From Actinomyces bowdenii (GTDB lineage Bacteria; Actinomycetota; Actinomycetes; Actinomycetales; Actinomycetaceae), in the NCBI RefSeq assembly GCF_017592395.1, contig NZ_JAGFOU010000004.1, positions 87,839-151,838 on the forward strand: DNA of 64,000 nucleotides, in the 5' to 3' direction. Within the stretch, counting starts at the first letter, position 1, and the number at the start of each line of letters is the position of its first letter. A program made the position numbers and the translations under genes. Below the pieces are notes generated by a model, which ran no database searches, was not told the origin of the DNA, and saw only the letters and a program-made list of their open reading frames with translations. Of this stretch, positions 43,985-52,442 are shown one piece after another.

Positions 43985-43990
43985 ATGCTA
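43985..43990 (-). promoter_or_regulatory. -10 hexamer TAGCAT, leaderless start of serB
   Basis: Minus-strand TAGCAT, six bases from ATG 43978. Confidence 0.55.
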
Positions 43991-44004
43991 GCGACCACGC
44001 GCGC

Positions 44005-44040
44005 GGGGCGCCGTCATCGGGGGATCGACGACGGCGCCCC
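44005..44040 (-). terminator. glgC terminator
   Basis: Perfect 11-bp stem GGGGCGCCGTC (44005-44015) / GACGGCGCCCC (44030-44040), just past the glgC stop and upstream of the serB promoter. Confidence 0.65.
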
Positions 44041-44062
44041 GCACGGGCCTGGGACGCGGGCC

Positions 44063-45307
44063 TCAGCGCGTGACCGACTGGCCCTTGGCCACCACCGTGA
44101 TGCCCGACTCGGTGACGGTGAAGCCGCGCTCACGGTCGTGCTCGGGGTCGATGCCCACCATGGCGCCCTCCTCCACATGCACGTACTTGTCCAGGATGGC
44201 GCGATTGACCACGGTGTTGCGGCCCACCTCGACCCCGTCCATGAGCACGGACTCGCGCACCGAGGACCAGGAGTTGACGCGCACCCCGGGTGAGAGCACC
44301 GAGGAGATGACCTCGCCGCCCGAGACGATGACGCCGGGGGAGACGATGGAGTCCACCGCGTGGCCCAGGCGCTCGTGGTGCCCATAGACGAACTTCGCCG
44401 GGGGCATGGCGGCCTGGTAGCCGGCGAACAGCGGCCAGCGGTCGTTGTACAGGTTGAACACCGGGGTCACCGAGATGAGGTCCTGGTGCGCCTCGTAGAA
44501 GGCGTCCACCGTCCCCACGTCCCGCCAGTAGTCGCAGTCGCGCTCCGAGGAGCCCGGGACGTTGTTGTCCTTGAAGTCGTAGACCCCCGCCGCGCCCTGG
44601 TTGACGAACCAGGGGACGATGTTGCCGCCCATGTCGTGCTTGGAGGCCTCATCGGCCGCGTCCACCGTGACGGCCTCCAGGAGGGCGTCGGCGTCCATGA
44701 TGTAGTTGCCCATGGAGGCCAGGACCTCATCGGGGGAGTCCGGCAGGCCGGGGGTCTCCTTGGGCTTCTCCACGAAGGCCTTGATCTTGCCGCGGTTCTC
44801 CGGGGCCGTCTCGATGATGCCGAACTGGTCCGCCAGGGAGCGCGGCTGGCGGATGCCGGCCACCGTGCAGGGCAGGCCCGAGGCGATGTGGTGGTCCAGC
44901 ATCTGGGAGAAGTCCATGCGGTAGATGTTGTCCGCACCGGTGATGACCACGTAGTCCGGCCGCTCGTCGTCGAGCAGGTTGAGGGACTGGAAGATGGCAT
45001 CGGCCGATCCCAGGAACCAGTGCTTGCCCATGCGCTGCTGGGCGGGCACCGGGGCGATGTAGTTGCCCAGCATGTCGGACATGCGCCAGGTCTTGGAGAT
45101 GTGGCGGTCCAGGGAGTGGGACTTGTACTGGGTGAGAACCACGACCTTGAGGAAGCCGGAGTTGATCATGTTGGACAGGGAGAAGTCGATGAGCCGGTAG
45201 ATGCCGCCGAAGGGAACGGCGGGCTTGGCGCGGTCCACCGTCAGCGGCATGAGGCGCTTGCCTTCGCCACCGGCCAGGACGATTGCGAGAACACGAGGTT
45301 GAGCCAT
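44063..45307 (-). CDS. glgC: Glucose-1-phosphate adenylyltransferase
   Basis: Makes ADP-glucose, the glucosyl donor for glycogen. 414 residues. Nucleotidyltransferase start [118 protein letters not shown], then a left-handed beta-helix C-terminus. ATG 45307 is seven bases from TAGTGT on this strand. Divergent from glgA, so the two are likely coregulated from the shared 304-base gap. Confidence 0.96.
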   Translation of the reverse strand: MAQPRVLAIVLAGGEGKRLMPLTVDRAKPAVPFGGIYRLIDFSLSNMINSGFLKVVVLTQYKSHSLDRHISKTWRMSDMLGNYIAPVPAQQRMGKHWFLGSADAIFQSLNLLDDERPDYVVITGADNIYRMDFSQMLDHHIASGLPCTVAGIRQPRSLADQFGIIETAPENRGKIKAFVEKPKETPGLPDSPDEVLASMGNYIMDADALLEAVTVDAADEASKHDMGGNIVPWFVNQGAAGVYDFKDNNVPGSSERDCDYWRDVGTVDAFYEAHQDLISVTPVFNLYNDRWPLFAGYQAAMPPAKFVYGHHERLGHAVDSIVSPGVIVSGGEVISSVLSPGVRVNSWSSVRESVLMDGVEVGRNTVVNRAILDKYVHVEEGAMVGIDPEHDRERGFTVTESGITVVAKGQSVTR

Positions 45308-45611
45308 GTGGCCCACACTACTTCGCTGGAGCCTTGCTGGGGAGGGGTTGGGGTGACGAAATCATCAGGGCATCCCGCCCCGGGCGGCCGGCGGGCCCGG
45401 GGCGGCCTCCACCCCTGGCCTACGTCCTAGATCTGCCCCGATACCGCCGCCGGTGGGCCCCGGTCGCGCCGCGGGGGCCAGATCGGCGCGCCGAACGCTT
45501 CCGCGGCGGGCGCGGTGCGGCTACCGTCGGATGTGCGGCCCGGCACACCTCGGGCCGCCGCCCAGGCACCACCGCCGGTGCGCATACCAGCCCCTAAGGA
45601 GAGGCACGCCC
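45308..45611. other. Divergent glgC/glgA intergenic region
   Basis: Holds the glgC -10 TAGTGT (minus, 45315-45320), an 11-bp perfect inverted repeat CCGCCCCGGGC (45375-45385) / GCCCGGGGCGG (45395-45405), a possible glgA -10 TACCGT near 45522, and the AAGGAGAGG ribosome site of glgA (45597-45605). No gene. Confidence 0.65.
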
Positions 45612-46841
45612 ATGAGGGTCGACCTGCTGACCAAGGAGTACCCGCCCTTCATCTACGGAGGCGCCGGAGTCCACGTCGACGAGCTGGCCAAGGTGCTGCG
45701 GCCCTTGGCCGATGTCCGCGTCCACGCCTTCGGAGGCCCCCGCGAGCCGGGCACCCAGGGGGCCGACGACGGCGTCATCGGCTACCCCGAGATCGCCGAG
45801 CTCGAGGGGGCCAACGCCGCCCTGCGCACCTTCGGGGTCGACCTGGAGATGGCCCAGGGCGCCGCCGGGACCGACCTGGTCCACTCCCACACCTGGTACG
45901 CCAACCTCGCCGGCCACCTGGCGGGCCTGCTCCACGACGTGCCCCACGTCATCTCGGCCCACTCCCTGGAGCCGCTGCGGCCCTGGAAGGCCGAGCAGCT
46001 CGGGGGCGGCTACGCCCTGTCCTCCTGGGCCGAGAGGACCGCCTACGAGGGGGCCTCGGGCATCATCGCCGTGTCCCACGGCATGCGCGCCGACATCCTG
46101 CGCTCCTACCCCGCGGTGGACCCCGAGCGGGTCAAGGTGGTGCACAACGGCATCGACCTGGAGGCCTGGCAGCGCCCCGAGGGGGAGCAGGCCGACGCCG
46201 AGGCCGCCGCCACCCTGGCGCGCCTGGGCATCGACCCCGACCGCCCCACCGTCGTCTTCGTGGGCCGCATCACCCGCCAGAAGGGGCTGCCCCACCTCCT
46301 GCGCGCCTGCGAGATGCTGCCCGACGACGTCCAGCTCGTCCTGTGCGCGGGCGCCCCCGACACCCCCGAGATCAAGGCGGAGGTCGAGGGCCTGGTGGCC
46401 GGGCTGCGCGAGAAGCGCACCGGCGTGGTCTGGATCGAGGAGATGCTGCCGCGCCCCCAGCTCATCGCGGTCCTGGCCGCCTCCGACGTCTTCGTGTGCC
46501 CCTCGGTCTACGAGCCCCTGGGGATCGTCAACCTGGAGGCCATGGCCGTGGGCCTGCCCGTGGTCGGCTCGGCCACCGGGGGCATCCCCGACGTCATCGT
46601 CGATGGCGAGACCGGCCTGCTCGTGCCCATCGAGCAGGTCCAGGACGGCACCGGCGCCCCCATCGACCCGGCCCGCTTCGAGGCCGACCTGGCCGAGCGC
46701 CTGACCGCCCTGGTCACCGACCCCGGGCGCCTGGCCGCCATGGGCGCCGCCGCGCGCAAGCGGGTCGAGGACCACTTCGCCTGGGAGGCCATCGCCAAGC
46801 GGACGATGGAGGTCTACGACTGGGTCCTGGCCCAGGGCTGA
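45612..46841 (+). CDS. glgA: Glycogen synthase (GT4-type, actinobacterial)
   Basis: Glycosyltransferase of 409 residues. N-terminal domain begins MRVDLLTKEYPPFIYGGAGVHVDELAKVL, with HSHTWYANLAGHLAGLL and HSLEPLRPWKAEQLGGGY; C-terminal Rossmann domain has FVGRITRQKGLPHLLRA, and PSVYEPLGIVNLEAMAVGLPVVGSATGGIPDVI with the catalytic E-x7-E. This is the short GT4-like GlgA/GlgM group of actinobacteria; the alternative product is maltose-1-phosphate from ADP-glucose. Divergent from glgC. Confidence 0.93.
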   Translation: MRVDLLTKEYPPFIYGGAGVHVDELAKVLRPLADVRVHAFGGPREPGTQGADDGVIGYPEIAELEGANAALRTFGVDLEMAQGAAGTDLVHSHTWYANLAGHLAGLLHDVPHVISAHSLEPLRPWKAEQLGGGYALSSWAERTAYEGASGIIAVSHGMRADILRSYPAVDPERVKVVHNGIDLEAWQRPEGEQADAEAAATLARLGIDPDRPTVVFVGRITRQKGLPHLLRACEMLPDDVQLVLCAGAPDTPEIKAEVEGLVAGLREKRTGVVWIEEMLPRPQLIAVLAASDVFVCPSVYEPLGIVNLEAMAVGLPVVGSATGGIPDVIVDGETGLLVPIEQVQDGTGAPIDPARFEADLAERLTALVTDPGRLAAMGAAARKRVEDHFAWEAIAKRTMEVYDWVLAQG

Positions 46842-46872
46842 GCGCTCCGGTCGGTCCGGGACCCCAGCGGGC

Positions 46873-47574
46873 TCAGGCCAGGCTCCACCAGTCGGTGGCC
46901 GCCCCGGCCCCCCGCAGGGCCACCCCCAGCAGCGGGCGCAGCACCTCGGCGCGGTGCTGCGCCTGCACTGCGGTGGCAGCGGCGCCGTCATCGGACAGGG
47001 CCAGCCGGCAGATCCCGGCCAGGCGCAGGGAGCGCTCCAGCAGCTGGATGCGGCGCGGCTCCAGGGAGGGCGGCACCAGGCGGGGGTCGAGCACGGCGGT
47101 GACCAGGTCGTTGAGGGTGTCGGCCAGATCGGGGCGCTCGCGGGCCAGGTCCAGATCGATGAGGGAGTCGATGGCCTCCTCGGTGGCGGCGTGGACCTCC
47201 CTGCGGGCCTGGCCCGCGTCGAAGGAGGGCACGGGACGGGCCAGGGGCTCGAGGTGCCAGATGACATTGGTCCCTGTGTCCTGGGGCACCAGCAGGTGGG
47301 CTCCGGCCGCGCCCTCCAGGACCACGGCCTGGCCGGCCTGGGCCGCCCGCCCCTGGGCCAGGACGCCGTCGGCGCAGGGGGCCAGGACCGCGGCCACCCG
47401 CCGCAGGGGGCGCACCGAGTCCAGCCACTCCTGGAGCCCCGGGCCCTGGGACTGCGACTCCTGGCGGACCTCGTGGGCGCCGTCGGGGCCCTGGACCAGT
47501 GCCGGGCCCCGGGAGGAGGGCAGCGGTGCCCACAGGGCCAGGACGACGCTGAGGGGGAGCTCAAGAGGATCCAT
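46873..47574 (-). CDS. Uncharacterised protein
   Basis: 233 residues, soluble, no signal or membrane segment; I do not recognise a family. Central sequence GQAVVLEGAAGAHLLVPQDTGTNVIWHLEPLARPVPSF is beta-strand-like, followed by an acidic helical half ending with LLGVALRGAGAATDWWSLA. Real because of its length, consistent third-position GC bias and a TAAAGT hexamer (47581-47586) six bases from ATG 47574. Divergent from the next ABC ATPase. Confidence 0.75.
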   Translation of the reverse strand: MDPLELPLSVVLALWAPLPSSRGPALVQGPDGAHEVRQESQSQGPGLQEWLDSVRPLRRVAAVLAPCADGVLAQGRAAQAGQAVVLEGAAGAHLLVPQDTGTNVIWHLEPLARPVPSFDAGQARREVHAATEEAIDSLIDLDLARERPDLADTLNDLVTAVLDPRLVPPSLEPRRIQLLERSLRLAGICRLALSDDGAAATAVQAQHRAEVLRPLLGVALRGAGAATDWWSLA

Positions 47575-47629
47575 GGGCGTACTTTACCGGTCAGCCCCCC
47601 GTGCCGCCCGGGCGCCGTCAGCCCGCCTC

Positions 47630-47665
47630 GTGCGCTCCGGGCCCGGCTCCTCGCCCGGAGCGCAC
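47630..47665. repeat. Perfect 12-bp inverted repeat between divergent promoters
   Basis: GTGCGCTCCGGG (47630-47641) and CCCGGAGCGCAC (47654-47665), 12-base loop, between the -10 elements at 47581-47586 (minus) and 47694-47699 (plus). Confidence 0.7.
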
Positions 47666-47693
47666 GCATGCGAGTCAGGTCACGGCCGCGCGG

Positions 47694-47699
47694 TAGGGT
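47694..47699 (+). promoter_or_regulatory. -10 hexamer TAGGGT, leaderless start of ABC ATPase
   Basis: Six bases (AGGGCC) before ATG 47706. Confidence 0.6.
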
Positions 47700-47705
47700 A
47701 GGGCC

Positions 47706-48527
47706 ATGACCAGCGTGCTCAGATTCGACGACGTCTCCCTCAGGCGCGGCGAGACCCGCATCCTCGACCAGGTCTCCTGGGATGTGGATGAGGGTGAGCA
47801 CTGGGTGATCCTGGGGCCCAATGGCGCGGGCAAGACGACGATCGCCAGGATGGCGGCCGCCCGGCTCTTCCCCTCCGCGGGCACCGTGGAGGTCCTGGCC
47901 GAGCGCCTGGGGCGCGTGGACGTCACCGAGCTGCACCCGCGCATCGGCCTGTGCTCCGCAGCCCTGGCCGCCCGCGTCGACCAGGGCGAGGATGTGCTGG
48001 GCATCGTGCTGTCCGCCTCCTACGGGCAGGTGGGGCGCTGGCGCGAGGAGTACGAGGACTTCGACCTCGAACGGGCCCGGGGCCTGCTGGGCGCCCTGGG
48101 GGCCGGGCACCTGGCGCAGCGCCGGTGGGCCGGCCTGTCCTCCGGGGAGCGCAAGCGGGTCGAGCTCGCCCGGGCCCTCATGCCCGATCCCGAGCTGCTC
48201 ATCCTCGATGAGCCGGCCGCCGGCCTGGACCTGGCCGGGCGCGAGCAGCTCCTGGCCTCCCTGAGCGAGATCATCGCCTCTCCCGGGGCGCCCTCGATGC
48301 TGCTGGTCACCCATCACCTGGAGGAGATCCCCATCGGCTTCACCCACGCCCTGGCGCTGCGCCACGGCCAGGTCCAGGCGGCGGGCCCCCTGGACCGGGT
48401 GATCACCGGCGAGATCATGTCGGCCACCTTCGACCTGCCCCTGGAGGTCCGCCAGGACCGCGGGCGCTACTGGGCCCGGGGCGCCGCCGGGGGCCCCGGG
48501 ACCGCTCAGGCCGCACCCGCCCACTGA
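47706..48527 (+). CDS. Orphan ABC ATPase (YlmA/ModF-like)
   Basis: 273 residues: Walker A GPNGAGKTT, signature LSSGERKRVELARAL, Walker B LLILDEPAAGLDL, switch VTHHLEEIPIGFTHALAL. The phrase HHLEEIP and the absence of an adjacent permease match the ModF/YlmA group of stand-alone ATPases often annotated as iron or molybdate importer subunits. Substrate unknown. An NfeD gene follows after 35 bases. Confidence 0.88.
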   Translation: MTSVLRFDDVSLRRGETRILDQVSWDVDEGEHWVILGPNGAGKTTIARMAAARLFPSAGTVEVLAERLGRVDVTELHPRIGLCSAALAARVDQGEDVLGIVLSASYGQVGRWREEYEDFDLERARGLLGALGAGHLAQRRWAGLSSGERKRVELARALMPDPELLILDEPAAGLDLAGREQLLASLSEIIASPGAPSMLLVTHHLEEIPIGFTHALALRHGQVQAAGPLDRVITGEIMSATFDLPLEVRQDRGRYWARGAAGGPGTAQAAPAH

Positions 48528-48562
48528 CCGCATTCATCCACATCCGTATCAGGAGGTAGCCC

Positions 48563-49057
48563 ATGGGTTGGCTGCTATGGCTCGCAGGGGCCCTTGTCCT
48601 CATCGTCATCGAGACCCTCACCGCCGAGCTGACCTTCCTCATGATCGCCGGCGGCGCGCTGGGCGCCGCCGGGGCCTCGGCCCTGGGCGCCCCGGCGTGG
48701 GCCCAGGTCGTCGTCTTCGCCTCGGTCTCGGCACTGCTGCTCTTCGCCGTGCGCCCCTGGGCCAGGCGACGGCTCGCCTCGACGACGCCGGAGATGCGCA
48801 CCAATGCCGAGGCCCTGGTGGGCCGGCAGGCCATCACCCTGACGGTGGTGGACGATCAGGGCGGCAGGATCCGCCTGGACGGGGCGGAGTGGAGCGCGCG
48901 CCTGGCGCCGGCCGGGGGCGGCGAGCCGCTCTCCGCGGGGGCCCAGGTCAGCGTGGTCGATATCGACGGCGCCATCGCCGTCGTCGCCCCCGCCACCGGT
49001 GCCACCCCCGCGACCAGCGGATCCGGATCACCGATCACCACTGAGAGCAACTACTGA
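48563..49057 (+). CDS. NfeD-family membrane protein
   Basis: 164 residues: two or three N-terminal membrane helices (MGWLLWLAGALVLIVIETLT, then VVVFASVSALLLFAVRPW) and a C-terminal OB-fold domain (EALVGRQAITLTVVDDQGGRIRLDGAEWSARL, AGAQVSVVDIDGAIAVV). NfeD proteins act with a neighbouring SPFH protein, here the next gene after 27 bases, in membrane microdomain organisation. AGGAGG precedes ATG 48563. Confidence 0.92.
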   Translation: MGWLLWLAGALVLIVIETLTAELTFLMIAGGALGAAGASALGAPAWAQVVVFASVSALLLFAVRPWARRRLASTTPEMRTNAEALVGRQAITLTVVDDQGGRIRLDGAEWSARLAPAGGGEPLSAGAQVSVVDIDGAIAVVAPATGATPATSGSGSPITTESNY

Positions 49058-49084
49058 GACCCGAGCCCCAGGAGGCCCTTCACC

Positions 49085-50338
49085 GTGGACGGCATCACCA
49101 TCGTTCCCCTTCTCATCCTTCTGCTCCTCGCACTGTTCGTCATCATCGCGATCTTCCGCGCGGTGCGGATCGTGCCGCAGAGCTACGCCATTATCGTCGA
49201 GCGCCTGGGCAAGTTCCAGGCCGAGTACGGGGCCGGCCTGCACTTCCTGGTCCCCTTCATCGACCGGGTCCGCAACACGGTGGACCTGCGTGAGCAGGTC
49301 GTGTCCTTCCCGCCCCAGCCGGTCATCACCTCCGACAACCTCGTGGTGAGCATCGACTCGGTCATCTACTACCAGGTCACCGACCCCAAGCGGGCGACCT
49401 ACGAGATCGCCAACTACCTCCAGGCCATCGAGCAGCTGACCGTCACCACCCTGCGTAATGTCATCGGCTCCATGGACCTGGAGCAGACCCTGACCAGCCG
49501 CGACCAGATCAACGGCCAGCTGCGCGGAGTGCTGGACCAGGCCACTGGCCGCTGGGGCATCCGCGTGAGCAATGTCGAGCTGAAGTCCATCGACCCGCCG
49601 GCCTCCATCCAGGGCGCCATGGAGCAGCAGATGCGCGCCGAGCGCGACCGCCGCGCCGCGATCCTCACCGCCGAGGGCGTCAAGCAGTCCCAGATCCTCA
49701 CCGCCGAGGGCGACAAGCAGTCGGCGATCCTGCGCGCCGAGGGCCAGGCCCAGTCGGCGATCCTCAAGGCCCAGGGCGAGTCGCGCGCCATCCTCCAGGT
49801 CTTCGACGCCATCCACCGCGGCAATGCCGATCCCAAGCTGCTGGCCTACCAGTACCTGCAGACCCTGCCCAAGATCGCCAATGGCTCGTCGTCCAAGATG
49901 TGGATCGTGCCCACGGAGTTCACCGCCGCCCTGGACGGCATCTCCGGGGCCCTGGGCGGCAGGTCCGGCGGGCCGGCGCCCCAGGACCCCTCGGGGCCCG
50001 GGGACGGCGACCCGGTGGGCGTGGACCTGTCGGGGACCTCGGTGGACCTGGGGATCGCCTCGGATCTGGCGGCCACCAACCTCCAGACCCCGGAGGAGGC
50101 CCTGGCCCAGGCCCGGGGCGAGGCGGAGTCGGCCTCCCAGGAGGCGAGCGAGGAGGTTCCCGGGGCGCCCAGGAGGCCGCAGGCCGCGCCAACCGCACCG
50201 TCCCGGCCCGCCTCGCCGGCTCCGCCGTCGGTGCCGCCGGCCCCCGGGAGCGCCCCGACCGGCCCGGCCGCGCCGGGCTCGGGCTACGGCATCAGCGGCG
50301 AGCCCCACGGCGATGGCCGGGGGTACCCCCACCAGTGA
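49085..50338 (+). CDS. SPFH/Band 7 (stomatin-like, QmcA type) protein
   Basis: 417 residues: one N-terminal helix (VPLLILLLLALFVIIAIF), the SPFH domain (VPQSYAIIVERLGKFQAEYGAGLHFLVPFIDRVRNTVDLREQVV), a coiled-coil with repeated ILTAEGVKQSQILTAEGDKQSAILRAEGQAQSAIL units, and LAYQYLQTLPKIANGSSSKMWIVPTEF. The C-terminal 130 residues are Pro/Ala-rich and poorly conserved. Partner of NfeD in a two-gene operon; scaffold-type membrane role inferred from family. Confidence 0.93.
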   Translation: MDGITIVPLLILLLLALFVIIAIFRAVRIVPQSYAIIVERLGKFQAEYGAGLHFLVPFIDRVRNTVDLREQVVSFPPQPVITSDNLVVSIDSVIYYQVTDPKRATYEIANYLQAIEQLTVTTLRNVIGSMDLEQTLTSRDQINGQLRGVLDQATGRWGIRVSNVELKSIDPPASIQGAMEQQMRAERDRRAAILTAEGVKQSQILTAEGDKQSAILRAEGQAQSAILKAQGESRAILQVFDAIHRGNADPKLLAYQYLQTLPKIANGSSSKMWIVPTEFTAALDGISGALGGRSGGPAPQDPSGPGDGDPVGVDLSGTSVDLGIASDLAATNLQTPEEALAQARGEAESASQEASEEVPGAPRRPQAAPTAPSRPASPAPPSVPPAPGSAPTGPAAPGSGYGISGEPHGDGRGYPHQ

Positions 50339-50538
50339 GTCCGTGACGGGCGGGTGGGACCCGCCCCGGGCCCGCGCAGCACGGCGGGAGGCAGAGGCAG
50401 TACCGTTGACCGGGTGCCCCGCCCTCCCGCCGTTGCGCGCCCCGCGACCGCCCGCATCCCACCGATCCCGGCCCCCGGGCCCGGCGCCCCGGCCGCGCCG
50501 GCCGCGCCGGCGGTCCCGGGCGATGAGGGGGCGGGGGC

Positions 50539-51399
50539 ATGCTGATCGAGCTCAGCGGCCCCGATGAGCGCCTGGCCGACTACACCGGCCTGACCGACGT
50601 CGCCCTGCGCCGCCGCCTGGAGACCGAGCGGGGCCTGTACATGGCCGAGTCCACCAAGGTCATCACCCGGGCGGTGGCCGCGGGGCACGAGCCCCGCTCC
50701 TTCCTCATGGCCCCGCGCCACTACGAGGAGATGGCCCCGGTGATCGCCGCTGCCGCCGGCTGCGGGGGCCGGGCCGACGGCGGGGCGGTGCCGGTGCTCC
50801 TGGCGCCCGAGGAGGTGCTGGAGTCGATCACCGGCTTCCACCTGCACCGCGGGGCGCTGGCCGCCATGAACCGCCCCGAGCTGGCGGGCGTGGGGGAGCT
50901 GCTGGCCTCGGCGCGCGGGGGCGCGGGGGCCCGGCGAGTGGCGGTCCTGGAGGACCTGGTGGACCACACCAATGTGGGGGCGGCCTTCCGCAGCGCCGCC
51001 GCCCTGGGCATGGACGCCGTGCTGGTGACCCCCCGCTGCGCCGACCCCCTCTACCGGCGCAGTGTGAGGGTGTCCATGGGCACGGTCTTCCAGGTGCCCT
51101 GGACCCGGATCGACCCGTGGCCGGCCATGGGCGAGCTGCATGCGGCGGGCCTGACGGTGGCGGCCCTGGCGCTGAGCCCCGAGGCGGTCACCCTCGAGGA
51201 CTTCGCCGCCTCGCCGGCCTGCACGGCTCCCGATTCGCGGGTGGCCCTCGTGCTGGGCACGGAGGGGGACGGGCTGGGGCGGCGGACTGTGGCGGGGGCC
51301 GATACGGTGGTGCGCATCCCCATGGCCGGGGAGGTGGACTCCCTCAACGTGGCCGCTGCGGCCGCCGTCGCCTTCTGGGCGCTGCGGGTCGGGCCCTGA
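50539..51399 (+). CDS. SpoU/TrmH-family RNA 2'-O-methyltransferase
   Basis: 286-residue SPOUT methyltransferase. N-terminal RNA-binding region (LIELSGPDERLADYTGLTDVALRRRLETERGLYMAESTKVI) and the three SpoU motifs: LEDLVDHTNVGAAFRSAAALGMDAVLV, LVLGTEGDGLGRRT and VRIPMAGEVDSLNVAAAAAVAFW. Target nucleotide (tRNA or 23S rRNA ribose) cannot be read from sequence. The 200-base gap before it is Pro/Arg-coding in all frames and holds no recognised gene. Confidence 0.92.
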   Translation: MLIELSGPDERLADYTGLTDVALRRRLETERGLYMAESTKVITRAVAAGHEPRSFLMAPRHYEEMAPVIAAAAGCGGRADGGAVPVLLAPEEVLESITGFHLHRGALAAMNRPELAGVGELLASARGGAGARRVAVLEDLVDHTNVGAAFRSAAALGMDAVLVTPRCADPLYRRSVRVSMGTVFQVPWTRIDPWPAMGELHAAGLTVAALALSPEAVTLEDFAASPACTAPDSRVALVLGTEGDGLGRRTVAGADTVVRIPMAGEVDSLNVAAAAAVAFWALRVGP

Positions 51400-51462
51400 G
51401 CGGCGGCGCCCGGGGCGGGCCCCCCGGGATGCTGCGGGGCGCGGTGCGTGGGAGACTCGGGC

Positions 51463-52347
51463 ATGGCCAAGAAGCACCCGAGGATGGACCGGGCCCTGTA
51501 CGAGTCCGAGCTGCTGCGGCTCCAGGCGGAGCTGGTGGAGATGCAGGAGTGGGTGAGGGCCACCGGGGCCAGGATCGTCGTGATCTTCGAGGGCCGCGAC
51601 GCCGCGGGCAAGGGCGGGGCGATCAAGCGCATCACCGAGTACCTCAACCCGCGCGTCGCGCGCGTGGTGGCCCTGCCCGCCCCCACGGAGCGGGAGCGCG
51701 GCCAGTGGTACTTCCAGCGCTACATCGCCCACCTGCCCAGCGCTGGTGAGATCTGCCTGCTCGACCGCTCCTGGTACAACCGGGCGGGGATCGAGCATGT
51801 CATGGGCTACTGCACCCCGGCGGAGCACCGGCGCTTCCTCCAGCAGTGCCCGGTCTTCGAGCGCATGCTCGTCGATGACGGCATCCTGCTGCGCAAGTAC
51901 TGGTTCTCGGTGTCCCGCAAGGAGCAGTACAGGCGATTCGAGTCCCGCATGACCGACCCGATGCGGCGCTGGAAGCTCTCGCCCATGGACCTGGAGTCGA
52001 TCACCCGGTGGGAGGACTACTCGCGGGCCAAGGACGAGATGCTCGTCCACACCGATATCGACGCCGCCCGCTGGCACGTGGTGGAGGCCGAGGACAAGCG
52101 CAAGGCCCGGATCAACATGATCCACCACCTGCTGGGCTCCATCCCCTACCGCAGGGTGGAGCGGCCCGAGATGGTCCTCCCCGCCCGCCCGTCGTCGAAC
52201 GGCTACCAGCGCATGGACCGCTCCCTCCAGCTGGAGGTGCCCGATCACGCGGGGACGCTGAGCGCGGCCGATGCGCGGGGCGCCTACGTGGACGTGGAGG
52301 ATGAGGGCCTTCACGGCCGCGGGGATGAGGGCGCGGGGGCGCACTGA
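51463..52347 (+). CDS. ppk2: Polyphosphate kinase 2
   Basis: Transfers phosphate from polyphosphate to nucleotides; 294 residues, single PPK2 domain. Walker A FEGRDAAGKGGAIKRITEYLNPRVARVVAL, lid and acceptor region GQWYFQRYIAHLPSAGEICLLDRSWYNRAGIEHVMGYC, FWFSVSRKEQ-type segment KYWFSVSRKEQYRRF, and DAARWHVVEAEDKRKARINMIHHLL. Class I-like with long C-terminal tail ending GRGDEGAGAH. GAGACT lies five bases from ATG 51463, a weak candidate -10. Confidence 0.94.
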   Translation: MAKKHPRMDRALYESELLRLQAELVEMQEWVRATGARIVVIFEGRDAAGKGGAIKRITEYLNPRVARVVALPAPTERERGQWYFQRYIAHLPSAGEICLLDRSWYNRAGIEHVMGYCTPAEHRRFLQQCPVFERMLVDDGILLRKYWFSVSRKEQYRRFESRMTDPMRRWKLSPMDLESITRWEDYSRAKDEMLVHTDIDAARWHVVEAEDKRKARINMIHHLLGSIPYRRVERPEMVLPARPSSNGYQRMDRSLQLEVPDHAGTLSAADARGAYVDVEDEGLHGRGDEGAGAH

Positions 52348-52354
52348 GCAGATG

Positions 52355-52393
52355 GAGCAGGGGCGGGGCGCTCCTTGCGCCCCGCCCCTGCTC
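52355..52393. terminator. Bidirectional terminator between ppk2 and the PTS gene
   Basis: Perfect 17-bp stem GAGCAGGGGCGGGGCGC (52355-52371) with complement 52377-52393, 5-base loop, between convergent genes. Confidence 0.85.
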
Positions 52394-52442
52394 AGGCGGA
52401 CGGATCAGGCGGGATGGCCCGCATGGGGCCCGCCGGGTGGGC

